In this document: positions 17,842 through 25,474 of the stretch, in pieces | Layout of the letters: each line of letters starts with the position of its first letter | How positions within the stretch are numbered: position 1 is the stretch's first letter | From: Syntrophobacter sp. SbD1 | Lineage (GTDB): Bacteria > Desulfobacterota > Syntrophobacteria > Syntrophobacterales > Syntrophobacteraceae | NCBI GenBank assembly: GCA_900290365.1 | Contig: OMOE01000157.1 | Coordinates: 1 to 35,772 of the forward strand | Length of the DNA stretch: 35,772 nt | Direction of reading: 5' to 3' | Translations under genes and position numbers: made by a program | The notes under the pieces: model-generated | Databases searched by the model: none | Told to the model about the DNA's origin: nothing | Seen by the model: the letters and a program-made list of their open reading frames with translations, nothing else

Positions 17842-19203
17842 TTATGATGTTGCCCTTGCTTCCTCAATTTTGCCCCTCGTCAGCTCATCAAGCGTCTTTC
17901 CCTTGGTTTCCACGCCAAGAATAAGCACCGACAGGGCAACAACGACAAAGACCCCTGTGAGCATGCCAAAAACAATGCCGTAACCCGTATCCTTGCCATA
18001 AGATTGGTAAATCATTCCCACGACAAAAGGGGCAGTCATGGCCCCGATCCGGCCAAATGCTGCGGCCCAACCGACGCCACTCGCTCTGGCCTCCGTCGGA
18101 TACAATTCCGGTCCATAGGCGTATACGGCTCCCCACGTGCCCAGGCTGAAAAAGTACAAGAGGCAGCCCCATACCAATATTTGCGTAACGGAGTCACTTA
18201 GGCCGTAAAAATGGGCTGCGAGCGCGGTACCCAGAAAAAAGATGACTAGAACTGCTTTTCTCCCTATGACTTCGATAAGGTAGGCCGCACTGAAGTAGCC
18301 GGGCAACTGGGCCAGGGTCATGATGAGGGTATACTGGAGACTCTTGATCAAAACAAATCCCTTGCCGACCATCAGGGTTGGAATCCATATCACGAAGCCG
18401 TAATAGCCAAAATTGAGTCCAAACCACATAATCCACAGGCAAACAGTACGGCGCAAAAACACACTGGAGAAAAGCTGGGCTAAGCCCGTTCTGCCAATTT
18501 TGACAGCAGATGGGGTTGCCGCCGCCTCTTTTGACGGTTCGATCCCAGCCGCCCTCTCCATCTGATTCACGATTTCTTCAGCTTCCCGTTCCCGGCCGAC
18601 AAGCTCCAGATACCGGGGAGACTCTGGAAGGTCTTTTCTCAGGTATGCGGCATAAAGCGCCGGTAGAGCTCCCAGGAAAAAAGCTACTCGCCACCCATAC
18701 ACCGGTATAACGAGATACGCGATCAGGGCGGCCAGTATCCAGCCCCAGGCCCAGAAACTCTCAAGCAAAACGACCATCCTGCCTCGCTTTTTGGCTGGTG
18801 AGAATTCAGCGACCAATGTAGAAGCAGCGGGAAGTTCACCACCGAGCCCCAAGCCAACGAAGAAGCGAACAATCACCAGCATCGCCAGACTGGTGGACAG
18901 ACCGGCCAAGCCTGACATTACACCGTACAGGACAAGGGTATAAAGAATGGTTTGCCTGCGGCCCAACTTGTCGGATAACATTCCAACCACGGCCGCCCCA
19001 ATACACATTCCCGCCATCGTTATGCTGCCCAGGATGCCTAGTTGGGATGGACTTAAACTCCATTGCTTTTGAACTGCAGGCATCACAAATGAAACAAGTC
19101 CCACGTCCATCGAGTCAAACATCCAGCCGATGCCGCACAGCAGCAGGATCTTCCAATGGAGGCGCACTAAGGGCAATCTATCCAACCGCTCGGAAATGTT
19201 CAT
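17842..19203 (-). CDS. niaP: MFS transporter, NiaP-type niacin transporter, copy 2
   Basis: A 453-residue MFS permease with strong resemblance to NiaP: GWMFDSMDVGLVSFVMPAVQ in helix 1, GMLSDKLGRRQTI, RFFVGLGLGGELPAASTLVA, RGRMVVLLESFWAWGWILAA, and ELYPTEARASGVGWAAAFGR in the C-half. NiaP imports nicotinate, which fits the catabolic genes on either side. GAGGAGG five bases before ATG 19203 fixes the start over an in-frame ATG at 19224. It is paralogous to the next gene downstream but GC-richer, so the pair is not a fresh tandem duplication. One may import nicotinate and the other exchange or export something else. Confidence 0.85.
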   Translation of the reverse strand: MNISERLDRLPLVRLHWKILLLCGIGWMFDSMDVGLVSFVMPAVQKQWSLSPSQLGILGSITMAGMCIGAAVVGMLSDKLGRRQTILYTLVLYGVMSGLAGLSTSLAMLVIVRFFVGLGLGGELPAASTLVAEFSPAKKRGRMVVLLESFWAWGWILAALIAYLVIPVYGWRVAFFLGALPALYAAYLRKDLPESPRYLELVGREREAEEIVNQMERAAGIEPSKEAAATPSAVKIGRTGLAQLFSSVFLRRTVCLWIMWFGLNFGYYGFVIWIPTLMVGKGFVLIKSLQYTLIMTLAQLPGYFSAAYLIEVIGRKAVLVIFFLGTALAAHFYGLSDSVTQILVWGCLLYFFSLGTWGAVYAYGPELYPTEARASGVGWAAAFGRIGAMTAPFVVGMIYQSYGKDTGYGIVFGMLTGVFVVVALSVLILGVETKGKTLDELTRGKIEEARATS

Positions 19204-19239
19204 AGAATCCTCCTCTTTCTCCATGGCTTTCTAATGAAA

Positions 19240-21579
19240 TCAGACAATTGGGGTATTTGAACATGAACGACAACCATTCTTTGATGATGCAGCGCCTCCG
19301 GAAGCCTCTCTGAAATGCCCGGATCGAATACTTGCCTCCATGACTCTTTCCAGGTTGGCAGGAAGGCTCCATATTCTCTCTCCCAACGCATCCGCCAGTG
19401 CATTGAGAATCGCAGGCGCGGTTGGGATAAGGGCCGGCTCGCCGACTCCCTTGGCGCCGAAAGGGCCGGTAGGTTCGGCTGATTCGATGATAATGGGCAC
19501 AATTTCGGGCATATCGGCGCAGGTAGGGATATGAAAATCTTTCATGGATATGGTCTTGCCCGGTTCAAACTCTTCCATAAGAGCAAAACCGACTCCCATG
19601 GCCACACCGCCGCAAAGCTGCCCAACCACATTTTCCGGGTGGATAGCTTTACCCACATCATGGGCCGCTATAATTTTTTCAACTGAAACTTCACCGGTAA
19701 GCACGTCTACGGTAACCATCGCCATCTGTGCGCCAAAAGCATAGGTCGCGTAGGGAACTCCCTGTCCGGTTTCAGGATCTAAAGGGACGGTCACCGGATC
19801 GAAAAAACCCTGCCAGGAAAGGGAGAACCCCTTCGCCCGCACCCGTTTGGCCAAATTTGCGAAGGAGACCCGTTGCTCGGGATTGGTGGAAACGAAAACA
19901 TTGCCCGCAGCAAATGCAAGGGAAGATTTCGCCGATTTGAGCCGATCCACCGCCTCGGTTAAGAGAACATCCGCAAGTTTTTCGGATGCCTCTTTGACAG
20001 CGTTGCCGGAAATGTAGGTCTGGCGGCTCGCAGAGGATGCACCGGCGTTCGTTGTGTACTTGGTGTCCGCCACGACGGTGCGAATCGTATGAGGTTCGAT
20101 GCCCAGAACCTCTGCAGCGATTTGAGTAAGAGTTGTGGTAGAACCCTGTCCGATATCCGCACATCCGGTGTAGAGTGTTACGGTTCCATCCAAGTCCATT
20201 TCGATCCGTGCCGTAGAGGGATTCTGAACCCCGGTGTTGCCAATCCCGTACCACATGGCGCCGAACCCTATGCCTCGTTTTAGAAAACCATTGACTTCGG
20301 ATTTTTTCCAGTCTTTCCTGGCCTGATCATAATAAGGTTTTAACGCCTGGAGGCACTCGGTGATGCCGATACTGGAGATCAGGGTTTGACCCGTGGCAGT
20401 TTTCGACCCTGGCCGGTGGGCATTGAGCAGCCGGATATCGAGAGGATCGAGCTTCAACTCCCCGGCGTGCAAGTCAATCTGGCTTTCGTGCGCAAAAGCG
20501 ATCTGCGGCGTGCCGAATCCCCGCATCGCACCGCAGAAAGGGTTATTCGTATAGACACAATGGCTCTGGAGGTCCACATTTTCGATCTCATAGGGGCCGG
20601 TTGCATGAACTGCGGCACGACTTGCCACCGCCATGCCATGAGATCCGTAAGCTCCGGAATCACAAATGATTGTGGCCTTCATTGCCAGCAGCCGACCCTC
20701 ATCATCGGTGCCTGTTTTCATTTTGATCAGTAGCGGATGACGTTTGGCCGTGGCAAGATAAGATTCCTCTCGACTGTATACATAGCGAACCGGTCTTTTC
20801 AGATGATACAGGGCCAACGCGATGAATCCCTGAACGTTAAGATCAAGTTTGGAGCCAAATCCTCCCCCGGTAGCAGCCTGAATAACGCGGACCTGATCAT
20901 CTTCCAGGGCCAGGAGCGATAGGAGTTCCTTGTGATCGTAATGGGGATTTTGAGTTGAAGCATACACAACCAGGGTGCCGTCGTTATCGACAAATCCGGC
21001 TCCGGCGTCCGGTTCCAGGTAGTTGTGTTCCACCATCGAAGTTCGATAGGTTTTTTCAATAATGCTTCGGCATCGCCCGAACGCTAGCTCTACATCCCCT
21101 CTGCGAACTGTACGCACAGTTAATATATTGCCCTTCTCATGCACTTTCGGCGCATTTGATCTCATGGCTTCTTCAGGATCGAAAACAGCCGGCAGATCCC
21201 TGTAGGTAACCTCGATAGCACTCAGTGCTTTGTTTGCGGCCGCTTCAGTATCCGCCGCAACCAGCGCCACCGCGTCTGCGATAGATCGAACCTTATCGGA
21301 AACCAACAAGGGTTGGTCTTTGTTGATAATGCCAAAAAGATTTTGGCCCGGAATATCTTTGGCGGTAAATACCGCAGCCACTCCCTCGATCTCCAGGGCC
21401 TTCGCGAAATGAATGCCGGCTACCTCCGCATGGGCCCTGCCGCTGCGAAGGGCCTTAAGAACCAGCGGAGAATCGATCTCGACATCAGCGCTAAACACAG
21501 ATTGTCCCCTGAGCTTTTCCTGCGCCCCGCTTCGAAGGATATTTTTTCCGATAAATTTTGGGGAGTTGTCCATAACCAT
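19240..21579 (-). CDS. Molybdenum hydroxylase large (molybdopterin) subunit, candidate nicotinate dehydrogenase
   Basis: A 779-residue xanthine-dehydrogenase-family subunit that should bind molybdopterin cytosine dinucleotide and hydroxylate nicotinate at C6 using water. Motifs: QAATGGGFGSKLDLNVQG, the CGAMRGFGTPQIAFAHES substrate loop, DIGQGSTTTLTQIAAEVLG, ASSASRQTYISGNAV, and GVGEPALIPTAP with the catalytic Glu at 714. In E. barkeri nicotinate dehydrogenase the equivalent chain is split into two genes (NdhL and NdhM); here it is one polypeptide. A Ser/Gly/Cys-rich tail of about 28 residues follows the usual end near residue 751. Starts at 21579 or 21573 are both possible. The substrate is assigned from operon context; purine or another N-heterocycle would be the alternative. 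Confidence 0.82.
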   Translation of the reverse strand: MVMDNSPKFIGKNILRSGAQEKLRGQSVFSADVEIDSPLVLKALRSGRAHAEVAGIHFAKALEIEGVAAVFTAKDIPGQNLFGIINKDQPLLVSDKVRSIADAVALVAADTEAAANKALSAIEVTYRDLPAVFDPEEAMRSNAPKVHEKGNILTVRTVRRGDVELAFGRCRSIIEKTYRTSMVEHNYLEPDAGAGFVDNDGTLVVYASTQNPHYDHKELLSLLALEDDQVRVIQAATGGGFGSKLDLNVQGFIALALYHLKRPVRYVYSREESYLATAKRHPLLIKMKTGTDDEGRLLAMKATIICDSGAYGSHGMAVASRAAVHATGPYEIENVDLQSHCVYTNNPFCGAMRGFGTPQIAFAHESQIDLHAGELKLDPLDIRLLNAHRPGSKTATGQTLISSIGITECLQALKPYYDQARKDWKKSEVNGFLKRGIGFGAMWYGIGNTGVQNPSTARIEMDLDGTVTLYTGCADIGQGSTTTLTQIAAEVLGIEPHTIRTVVADTKYTTNAGASSASRQTYISGNAVKEASEKLADVLLTEAVDRLKSAKSSLAFAAGNVFVSTNPEQRVSFANLAKRVRAKGFSLSWQGFFDPVTVPLDPETGQGVPYATYAFGAQMAMVTVDVLTGEVSVEKIIAAHDVGKAIHPENVVGQLCGGVAMGVGFALMEEFEPGKTISMKDFHIPTCADMPEIVPIIIESAEPTGPFGAKGVGEPALIPTAPAILNALADALGERIWSLPANLERVMEASIRSGHFREASGGAASSKNGCRSCSNTPIV

Positions 21580-21587
21580 GTCCCAAT

Positions 21588-22439
21588 CTATAGCAGTGGG
21601 TAAAGCATCCTCAGCAAAAGCCCCTGTACGGCCGGCTCCTTATAAATGGCCGAAGCCCTTCTTCCCGTGATTTCGAACATCCTTTCGGCTAAAAGATCTC
21701 CGGCTTCCATGAGCATCCGGGCGTCAGGAGCCTTGCCCACGAGATAATCTTCTATGATTTGCATTCGCTGAGGTGTTGGAGTGCATGCCCCCAGCGCAAA
21801 ACGCAAAAAGGGAATACTTCTATCTGCGTCCTGGCGCGCCATGAAGGCCATACTTATCCTGGCGGTCGCCAGCTCTTTTCTTCTCCCTATTTTTTGAAAA
21901 TCGGCGAAGTTGGTATTCATGGATGGCTCAAGGATGAATCGAACAATGATTTCATCGGGGCGGAGCGTACTCACATAAGGACCTGAAGCAAAACCATCGA
22001 TGGACACTTCCCTCGAACCTTTTTTGCTTCTCAAGACCATCTTCGTTTCATGGATCAGCAACGGCGGCAAAGTATCGGCGCACGGCGAACAATGGGCCAC
22101 ATTACCACCGATAGTAGCCACGTTTCGAATCTGTTTGCTTGCAAAGGAGGCGGCACATTTTTGAAGCGCGGGCGCATACTGTTGCAAAAGAGTCGATTCG
22201 TAAATCTCGCTCAGGGTAACTCCTGCCCCTACACATAACTTTCCATTAAGCAGTTCGATACCTTTGAGTTCATCTAATCGGCTTAAATCCAGAATATAGT
22301 TGGGCTGTACCGAACCTTGTCGAAGGTCAACAGCAAGATCGGTCCCTCCTGCCAAGACACGGGTTTCGTTTCCGAAAGTCGCCAGGAAATCAACTGCTTG
22401 CGCCAATGATTCCGGCCGGAGGTATTCGAAGTCAATCAT
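21588..22439 (-). CDS. Molybdenum hydroxylase FAD subunit
   Basis: A 283-residue medium subunit (CoxM/NdhF type) that passes electrons from the iron-sulfur clusters to the acceptor. FAD-binding motifs are RVLAGGTDLAVDLRQG near residue 30 and NVATIGGNVAHCSPCADTLP near 105, followed by the CO-dehydrogenase flavoprotein C-terminal domain. ATG 22439 (MIDFEYLRPE) is chosen because family homology begins there; it overlaps the end of the [2Fe-2S] subunit gene by 8 bp, indicating coupled translation. A longer open frame upstream is only the shadow of that neighbour. Confidence 0.88.
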   Translation of the reverse strand: MIDFEYLRPESLAQAVDFLATFGNETRVLAGGTDLAVDLRQGSVQPNYILDLSRLDELKGIELLNGKLCVGAGVTLSEIYESTLLQQYAPALQKCAASFASKQIRNVATIGGNVAHCSPCADTLPPLLIHETKMVLRSKKGSREVSIDGFASGPYVSTLRPDEIIVRFILEPSMNTNFADFQKIGRRKELATARISMAFMARQDADRSIPFLRFALGACTPTPQRMQIIEDYLVGKAPDARMLMEAGDLLAERMFEITGRRASAIYKEPAVQGLLLRMLYPLL

Positions 22440-22929
22440 TGTGCTTCTCTCCGTGGTCGCCTTGAATAGCATCCTGAATGGAGGAAAGAATTTGCTGATA
22501 ACCTGTACAGCGGCACAGATTGCCGGCAACCGCTTTGGAAATCTGCGCCCGGCTGGGGCTGGGGTCCTCATCTAAAAGCGCTTTAGCGCTCATTATCAAC
22601 CCCGGCGTGCAGAAGCCACACTGCACGGCATGATTCTTGAGAAAGGATTCCTGTAGCGGATGGAGCTTTTCGGTGTCCCCCACACCTTCGATGGTGACAA
22701 CGCTGCGGCCATCCAACTGAGCCGCCAGCATCAGGCAGGAGTTTACCGCTTTGCCGTCCACCTGTATGGTGCAAGCGCCGCATTCTCCGATCCCACAGCC
22801 TTCCTTGGTTCCCTTGAGTTTCAAAATGTCTCTGAGCAGTTGGAGGGCCGTGATCTGGGCAGGGATGTCAATTGTCTTTTGTATACTATTTATTGTGCAA
22901 CAGATGCGAACCGTCTTACCACCCATCAC
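22432..22929 (-). CDS. Molybdenum hydroxylase [2Fe-2S] subunit
   Basis: A 165-residue small subunit with the two standard clusters: plant-type CGIGECGACTIQVDG with a later Cys (N-terminal domain) and the helical-domain pair QCGFCTPGLIMSAKAL and GNLCRCTGYQQI. It completes the molybdenum hydroxylase and is the first gene of the nicotinate island. Start at 22929 or the adjacent ATG at 22926. About 320 bp separates it from the quinone oxidoreductase gene on the same strand. Confidence 0.92.
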   Translation of the reverse strand: MMGGKTVRICCTINSIQKTIDIPAQITALQLLRDILKLKGTKEGCGIGECGACTIQVDGKAVNSCLMLAAQLDGRSVVTIEGVGDTEKLHPLQESFLKNHAVQCGFCTPGLIMSAKALLDEDPSPSRAQISKAVAGNLCRCTGYQQILSSIQDAIQGDHGEKHND

Positions 22930-23086
22930 AGCCTCCTCAAATCCAAGCAGGTACTAGGTATTCCAGGGGACAGCCAAGAACCTGATGCACCACCTGCGGC
23001 CTGCTCGAACAGACACTCACCTCTGACGAGCCTCGTCGCAACCGGTCGTACATTGTTACACATAGAGTCAGTTAAAACGCCATCTT

Positions 23087-23142
23087 ACGTTAATATCACC
23101 CACTCGTGAAGTCAACTTAGGGTAAAAGTCTATTGTAGTCAA
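23087..23142 (-). promoter_or_regulatory. Candidate promoter region of the nicotinate island
   Basis: In the 320-bp gap 22930-23251, which holds no gene I can support, the minus strand has two TTGACT boxes. The first (23142-23137) is followed after 17 bases by TAAGTT, the second (23115-23110) after 17 bases by TAACGT. The -35 boxes are good, the -10 boxes weak. Either would give a leader of about 150-180 bases. The near-palindromic GTACATTGTTAC nearby could bind a GntR dimer, but this is too degenerate to call. Confidence 0.35.
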
Positions 23143-23251
23143 GATTTTTCAGGGCAATCACATTTTGCGGTCGCAAGAGGTTACTCCGCAACGGTGACGA
23201 ATCGTGACTTCTGCATAACGGGATCGTTAGTGATGGGTTAAGTCAGTCCAC

Positions 23252-24229
23252 TTACGGAATGAGAATCGTGGAGCCGGTAGTGCGCCTGGATTCGATGTCG
23301 TGATGGGCCGTGGCCGCTTCGGCCAGGGGGTAGGTCTTCCCTATCTGCACCTTTACGATCCCGTTTTGCACCACCTCGAATAAATCCCTGGCATGTGCAA
23401 GAAGGTCCTCTCGGCCGGCAGTATAGGTCATAAGGGACGGTCTGGTGAGGAAAAGGGACCCTTTGGCGATGAGTATGCCTATGTCAAATGGTGGAACCGT
23501 CCCACTCGATTGTCCGAAGCTCACCATTATGCTCATAGGTCTCAGGCAGTCCAGAGACTTCATGAAAGTTTCCCTGCCCACTGAGTCATAGACTACGTCA
23601 ACACCCCGTCCATCCGTTATTTCCTTTACTCGGGAAGTGAAATCTTCCTCCCTGTAGAGGATTGGATGGTCGCATCCGTTGCTTCTTGCAATTTCGGCTT
23701 TTTCCTTCGACCCCGCAGTTCCGATTACCGTTGCGCCGAGGTGCTTTGCCCACTGGGATACAAGTGTCCCCACGCCTCCCGCTGCCGCATGGATAAGGAT
23801 CGTATCGCCCGGTTGGACCTTGTGACACCCGTAAAGCAGGTATCGGGCGGTCATTCCCCTTAACATCATGGCGGCAGCCTGGCGCAGGGAGATGTTTTGA
23901 GGAACCACAACAAGACGATGAGCCGGAATGACCCGCACCTCCGCATAAGCACCCGGAGGCAGCCCCGCATACGCTACACGGTCTCCAACCGAAACCTCGC
24001 TCACCCCCTTGCCGATAGCTTCGACAATTCCCGCTCCCTCCATACCGATTACCGCCGGCATCCGGGGCAAAGGATAAAGGCCCATCCGATGATAGATATC
24101 TATGAAGTTCACCCCGATCGCTTCGTGCCTGACAAGCGCCTCGCCGGAACCGGGCGTCCCCGGATCGTATTGCTCGAAACGCAAGACTTCAGGTCCTCCG
24201 GTCTCATGTATCAAAATAGCTTTCGGCAT
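23252..24229 (-). CDS. qor: NADPH:quinone oxidoreductase (zeta-crystallin type, MDR superfamily)
   Basis: A 325-residue zinc-free medium-chain dehydrogenase/reductase. Features are the GroES-like N-domain (VNFIDIYHRMGLYPLPRMPA, GMEGAGIVEAIG) and a Rossmann fold with AAAGGVGTLVSQWAKHLGA. There are no structural-zinc cysteines. Such enzymes reduce quinones or other activated alkenes with NADPH. It lies upstream of the nicotinate island in the same direction, but a 320-bp gap makes co-transcription uncertain. AGAGGAA precedes ATG 24229. The exact substrate cannot be read from the sequence. Confidence 0.88.
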   Translation of the reverse strand: MPKAILIHETGGPEVLRFEQYDPGTPGSGEALVRHEAIGVNFIDIYHRMGLYPLPRMPAVIGMEGAGIVEAIGKGVSEVSVGDRVAYAGLPPGAYAEVRVIPAHRLVVVPQNISLRQAAAMMLRGMTARYLLYGCHKVQPGDTILIHAAAGGVGTLVSQWAKHLGATVIGTAGSKEKAEIARSNGCDHPILYREEDFTSRVKEITDGRGVDVVYDSVGRETFMKSLDCLRPMSIMVSFGQSSGTVPPFDIGILIAKGSLFLTRPSLMTYTAGREDLLAHARDLFEVVQNGIVKVQIGKTYPLAEAATAHHDIESRRTTGSTILIP

Positions 24230-24402
24230 GATTTCCTCTCGGACTTATTTTGTGTATCCACCAACAATGATAGGATCATGTTTCATGGACTTCAAGGGAG
24301 CATTAGAGACGGAAGTGAAAAGGTCTACGACAAGGGCAATAACGGGCTTGAGAACACACCATGATGGTGTACCATAAAGTGTGGCGGAGACTAAACCTCT
24401 AT

Positions 24403-24440
24403 GGGGCGCTCAGAGAATTCGGAAAAAATCGTACGCTAAG
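24403..24440 (+). repeat. Tn3-family terminal inverted repeat, left end (38 bp)
   Basis: Starts GGGGCGCTCAGAG and ends AATCGTACGCTAAG, the standard GGGG...TAAG form and exact 38-bp length of Tn3-family ends, with the TAAG side pointing right into the element. The mqsA stop codon (24436-24438, read on the minus strand) lies inside its inner end. No matching right-end repeat was found before hisF. Confidence 0.85.
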
Positions 24441-24843
24441 CCGATTTGACTTCCGCTAAGAGGTCAGGGTGACGATCAAGCACTTTGAGCAGTTTCACCA
24501 GCGCCAGTGGCGGCTTGGTCTTGCCGTTCTCATAACGTGAAAATGCATTGACGCCACCACCAAAAATCTCGCCGGCTTCGCGCTGGTCGAGAGCAAGCTT
24601 CTTGCGCACACTCGCAATGAATGCCGGATCAACAATAGATGCATTTACCTGTTTATTGAACTCCAGCATCAACGAACTAACACGGTAGGATTCGCTCTTT
24701 TCAAACACGGCTTCGCCACACGCCGGGCAGAAATCACCCGTGGCCGAGAGAATGATCATCGATTCGCCCTTGTATGTGTAAGGTACGTCACGGGTGTCGC
24801 GCACCATTTCAGCCCCGCCGCAAACTGGACATTTCATGATCAT
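24436..24843 (-). CDS. mqsA: MqsA-type antitoxin
   Basis: A 135-residue antitoxin that neutralises MqsR and represses its own operon. An N-terminal zinc-binding domain carries CPVCGGAEM (residues 5-13) and FCPACGEAVF; the C-terminal helix-turn-helix (about residues 70-130) contains LALDQREAGEIFGGGVNAFS and RYENGKTKPP, the MqsA/HigA-like DNA-reading helix. It follows mqsR with a 4-bp ATGA overlap, giving the toxin-first order of E. coli mqsRA. The last codons and stop run into the Tn3 terminal repeat. Confidence 0.92.
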   Translation of the reverse strand: MIMKCPVCGGAEMVRDTRDVPYTYKGESMIILSATGDFCPACGEAVFEKSESYRVSSLMLEFNKQVNASIVDPAFIASVRKKLALDQREAGEIFGGGVNAFSRYENGKTKPPLALVKLLKVLDRHPDLLAEVKSA

Positions 24844-25136
24844 AGCTCCTTAAAAGAAACGACGAGCACTTCATCGATGACGGTGAGCTTCAGGTAAACC
24901 TCACCGGCTGATGTTGCAGGTCGGTAAACGTCTTGCCAGATTCGATGATCGGAATGCGTCGTCATGCTTTTATGAAAGTCTTTGGGCCTTAGACCCATGA
25001 TCACGCCGACAATGCCGTCCGCATCGAATCCCAACGCCGCCCCACCCGCAAGCGCTGACAGGGTTATTCGCACATTGCCGGCTTGAATCATGGCCTTTAT
25101 CACCGACAGTTTGCAGTGAGGCGTGCGCTTTTCCAT
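24840..25136 (-). CDS. mqsR: MqsR-type mRNA interferase toxin
   Basis: A 98-residue RelE-fold ribonuclease toxin. It starts MEKRTPHCKLSVIKAMIQAG and contains KSMTTHSDHRIWQDVYRP and YLKLTVIDEVLVVSFKE, nearly word for word the E. coli MqsR family signature. E. coli MqsR cleaves mRNA mainly at GCU. The catalytic-region Lys/Tyr/Arg residues appear intact, so the toxin looks functional. No strong ribosome site precedes ATG 25136. Confidence 0.93.
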   Translation of the reverse strand: MEKRTPHCKLSVIKAMIQAGNVRITLSALAGGAALGFDADGIVGVIMGLRPKDFHKSMTTHSDHRIWQDVYRPATSAGEVYLKLTVIDEVLVVSFKEL

Positions 25137-25148
25137 AGGACCATAAAG

Positions 25149-25163
25149 TAACCTAATCGGTTA
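25149..25163. promoter_or_regulatory. Candidate MqsA operator
   Basis: TAACCTAATCGGTTA, perfect 5-bp arms TAACC/GGTTA, lies 13 bp upstream of the mqsR start. It resembles the AACCT-N3-AGGTT operator of E. coli MqsA. A further half site AGGTTA follows at 25176. Autoregulation by MqsA is inferred. Confidence 0.6.
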
Positions 25164-25202
25164 AATTTAGCAAGTAGGTTAATGCAGTTGGTAATGCGCG
25201 GG

Positions 25203-25470
25203 ATCATGTCCGCACGCATTGGGACGAGATTTTGCGTCTGGCTGCCTCGATCAAACACGGCAGGGTGACGGCCTCGCAATGCTGCTCAAGCTTGGAAGCT
25301 ATCCGCGCCAGAATGGGCTGGCTGTAGCACTGTGCGAATTGGGGCGCATCGAGCGGACGCTGTTCATTCCGGACTGGCTACAAAGTGTGGAACTGCGCCG
25401 CCGTGTTCACGCTGGACTGAACAAGGGCGAAGTCCGAAACGCTCTGGCTCGCGCAGTGTTCTTCAAATAT
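25203..25470 (+). pseudogene. tnpA: Tn3-family transposase remnant (C-terminal region), frameshifted
   Basis: Translation shows [20 protein letters not shown] from about 25217, then after a frame change [39 protein letters not shown] and [17 protein letters not shown], all typical of the C-terminal domain of Tn3-family TnpA. The frame change near 25280 looks like loss of one base where intact copies encode SLMLRKLG. The protein lacks its N-terminal several hundred residues and the last part after AVFF, where sequence passes into the hisF 3' border. Not functional. Confidence 0.85.
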
Positions 25471-25474
25471 GGCG

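Larger units (their letters stand above)
24403..25474. mobile_element. Degraded Tn3-family transposon carrying mqsRA
   Basis: The left end is a 38-bp Tn3-type terminal repeat, followed by mqsA and mqsR (minus strand) and a C-terminal fragment of a Tn3 transposase (plus strand). The right end has been lost at the hisF border: transposase similarity stops about 5 bp before the hisF stop codon. No resolvase or right terminal repeat is visible, so the element is not autonomous. Confidence 0.75.

Noticed and set aside
24371..25149. 10-bp direct repeat ACCATAAAGT at 24371-24380 and 25140-25149 flanking mqsRA
   Set aside because: Too short to be significant, and the Tn3 terminal repeat lies inside it rather than at its edge, so it is not a convincing target duplication.
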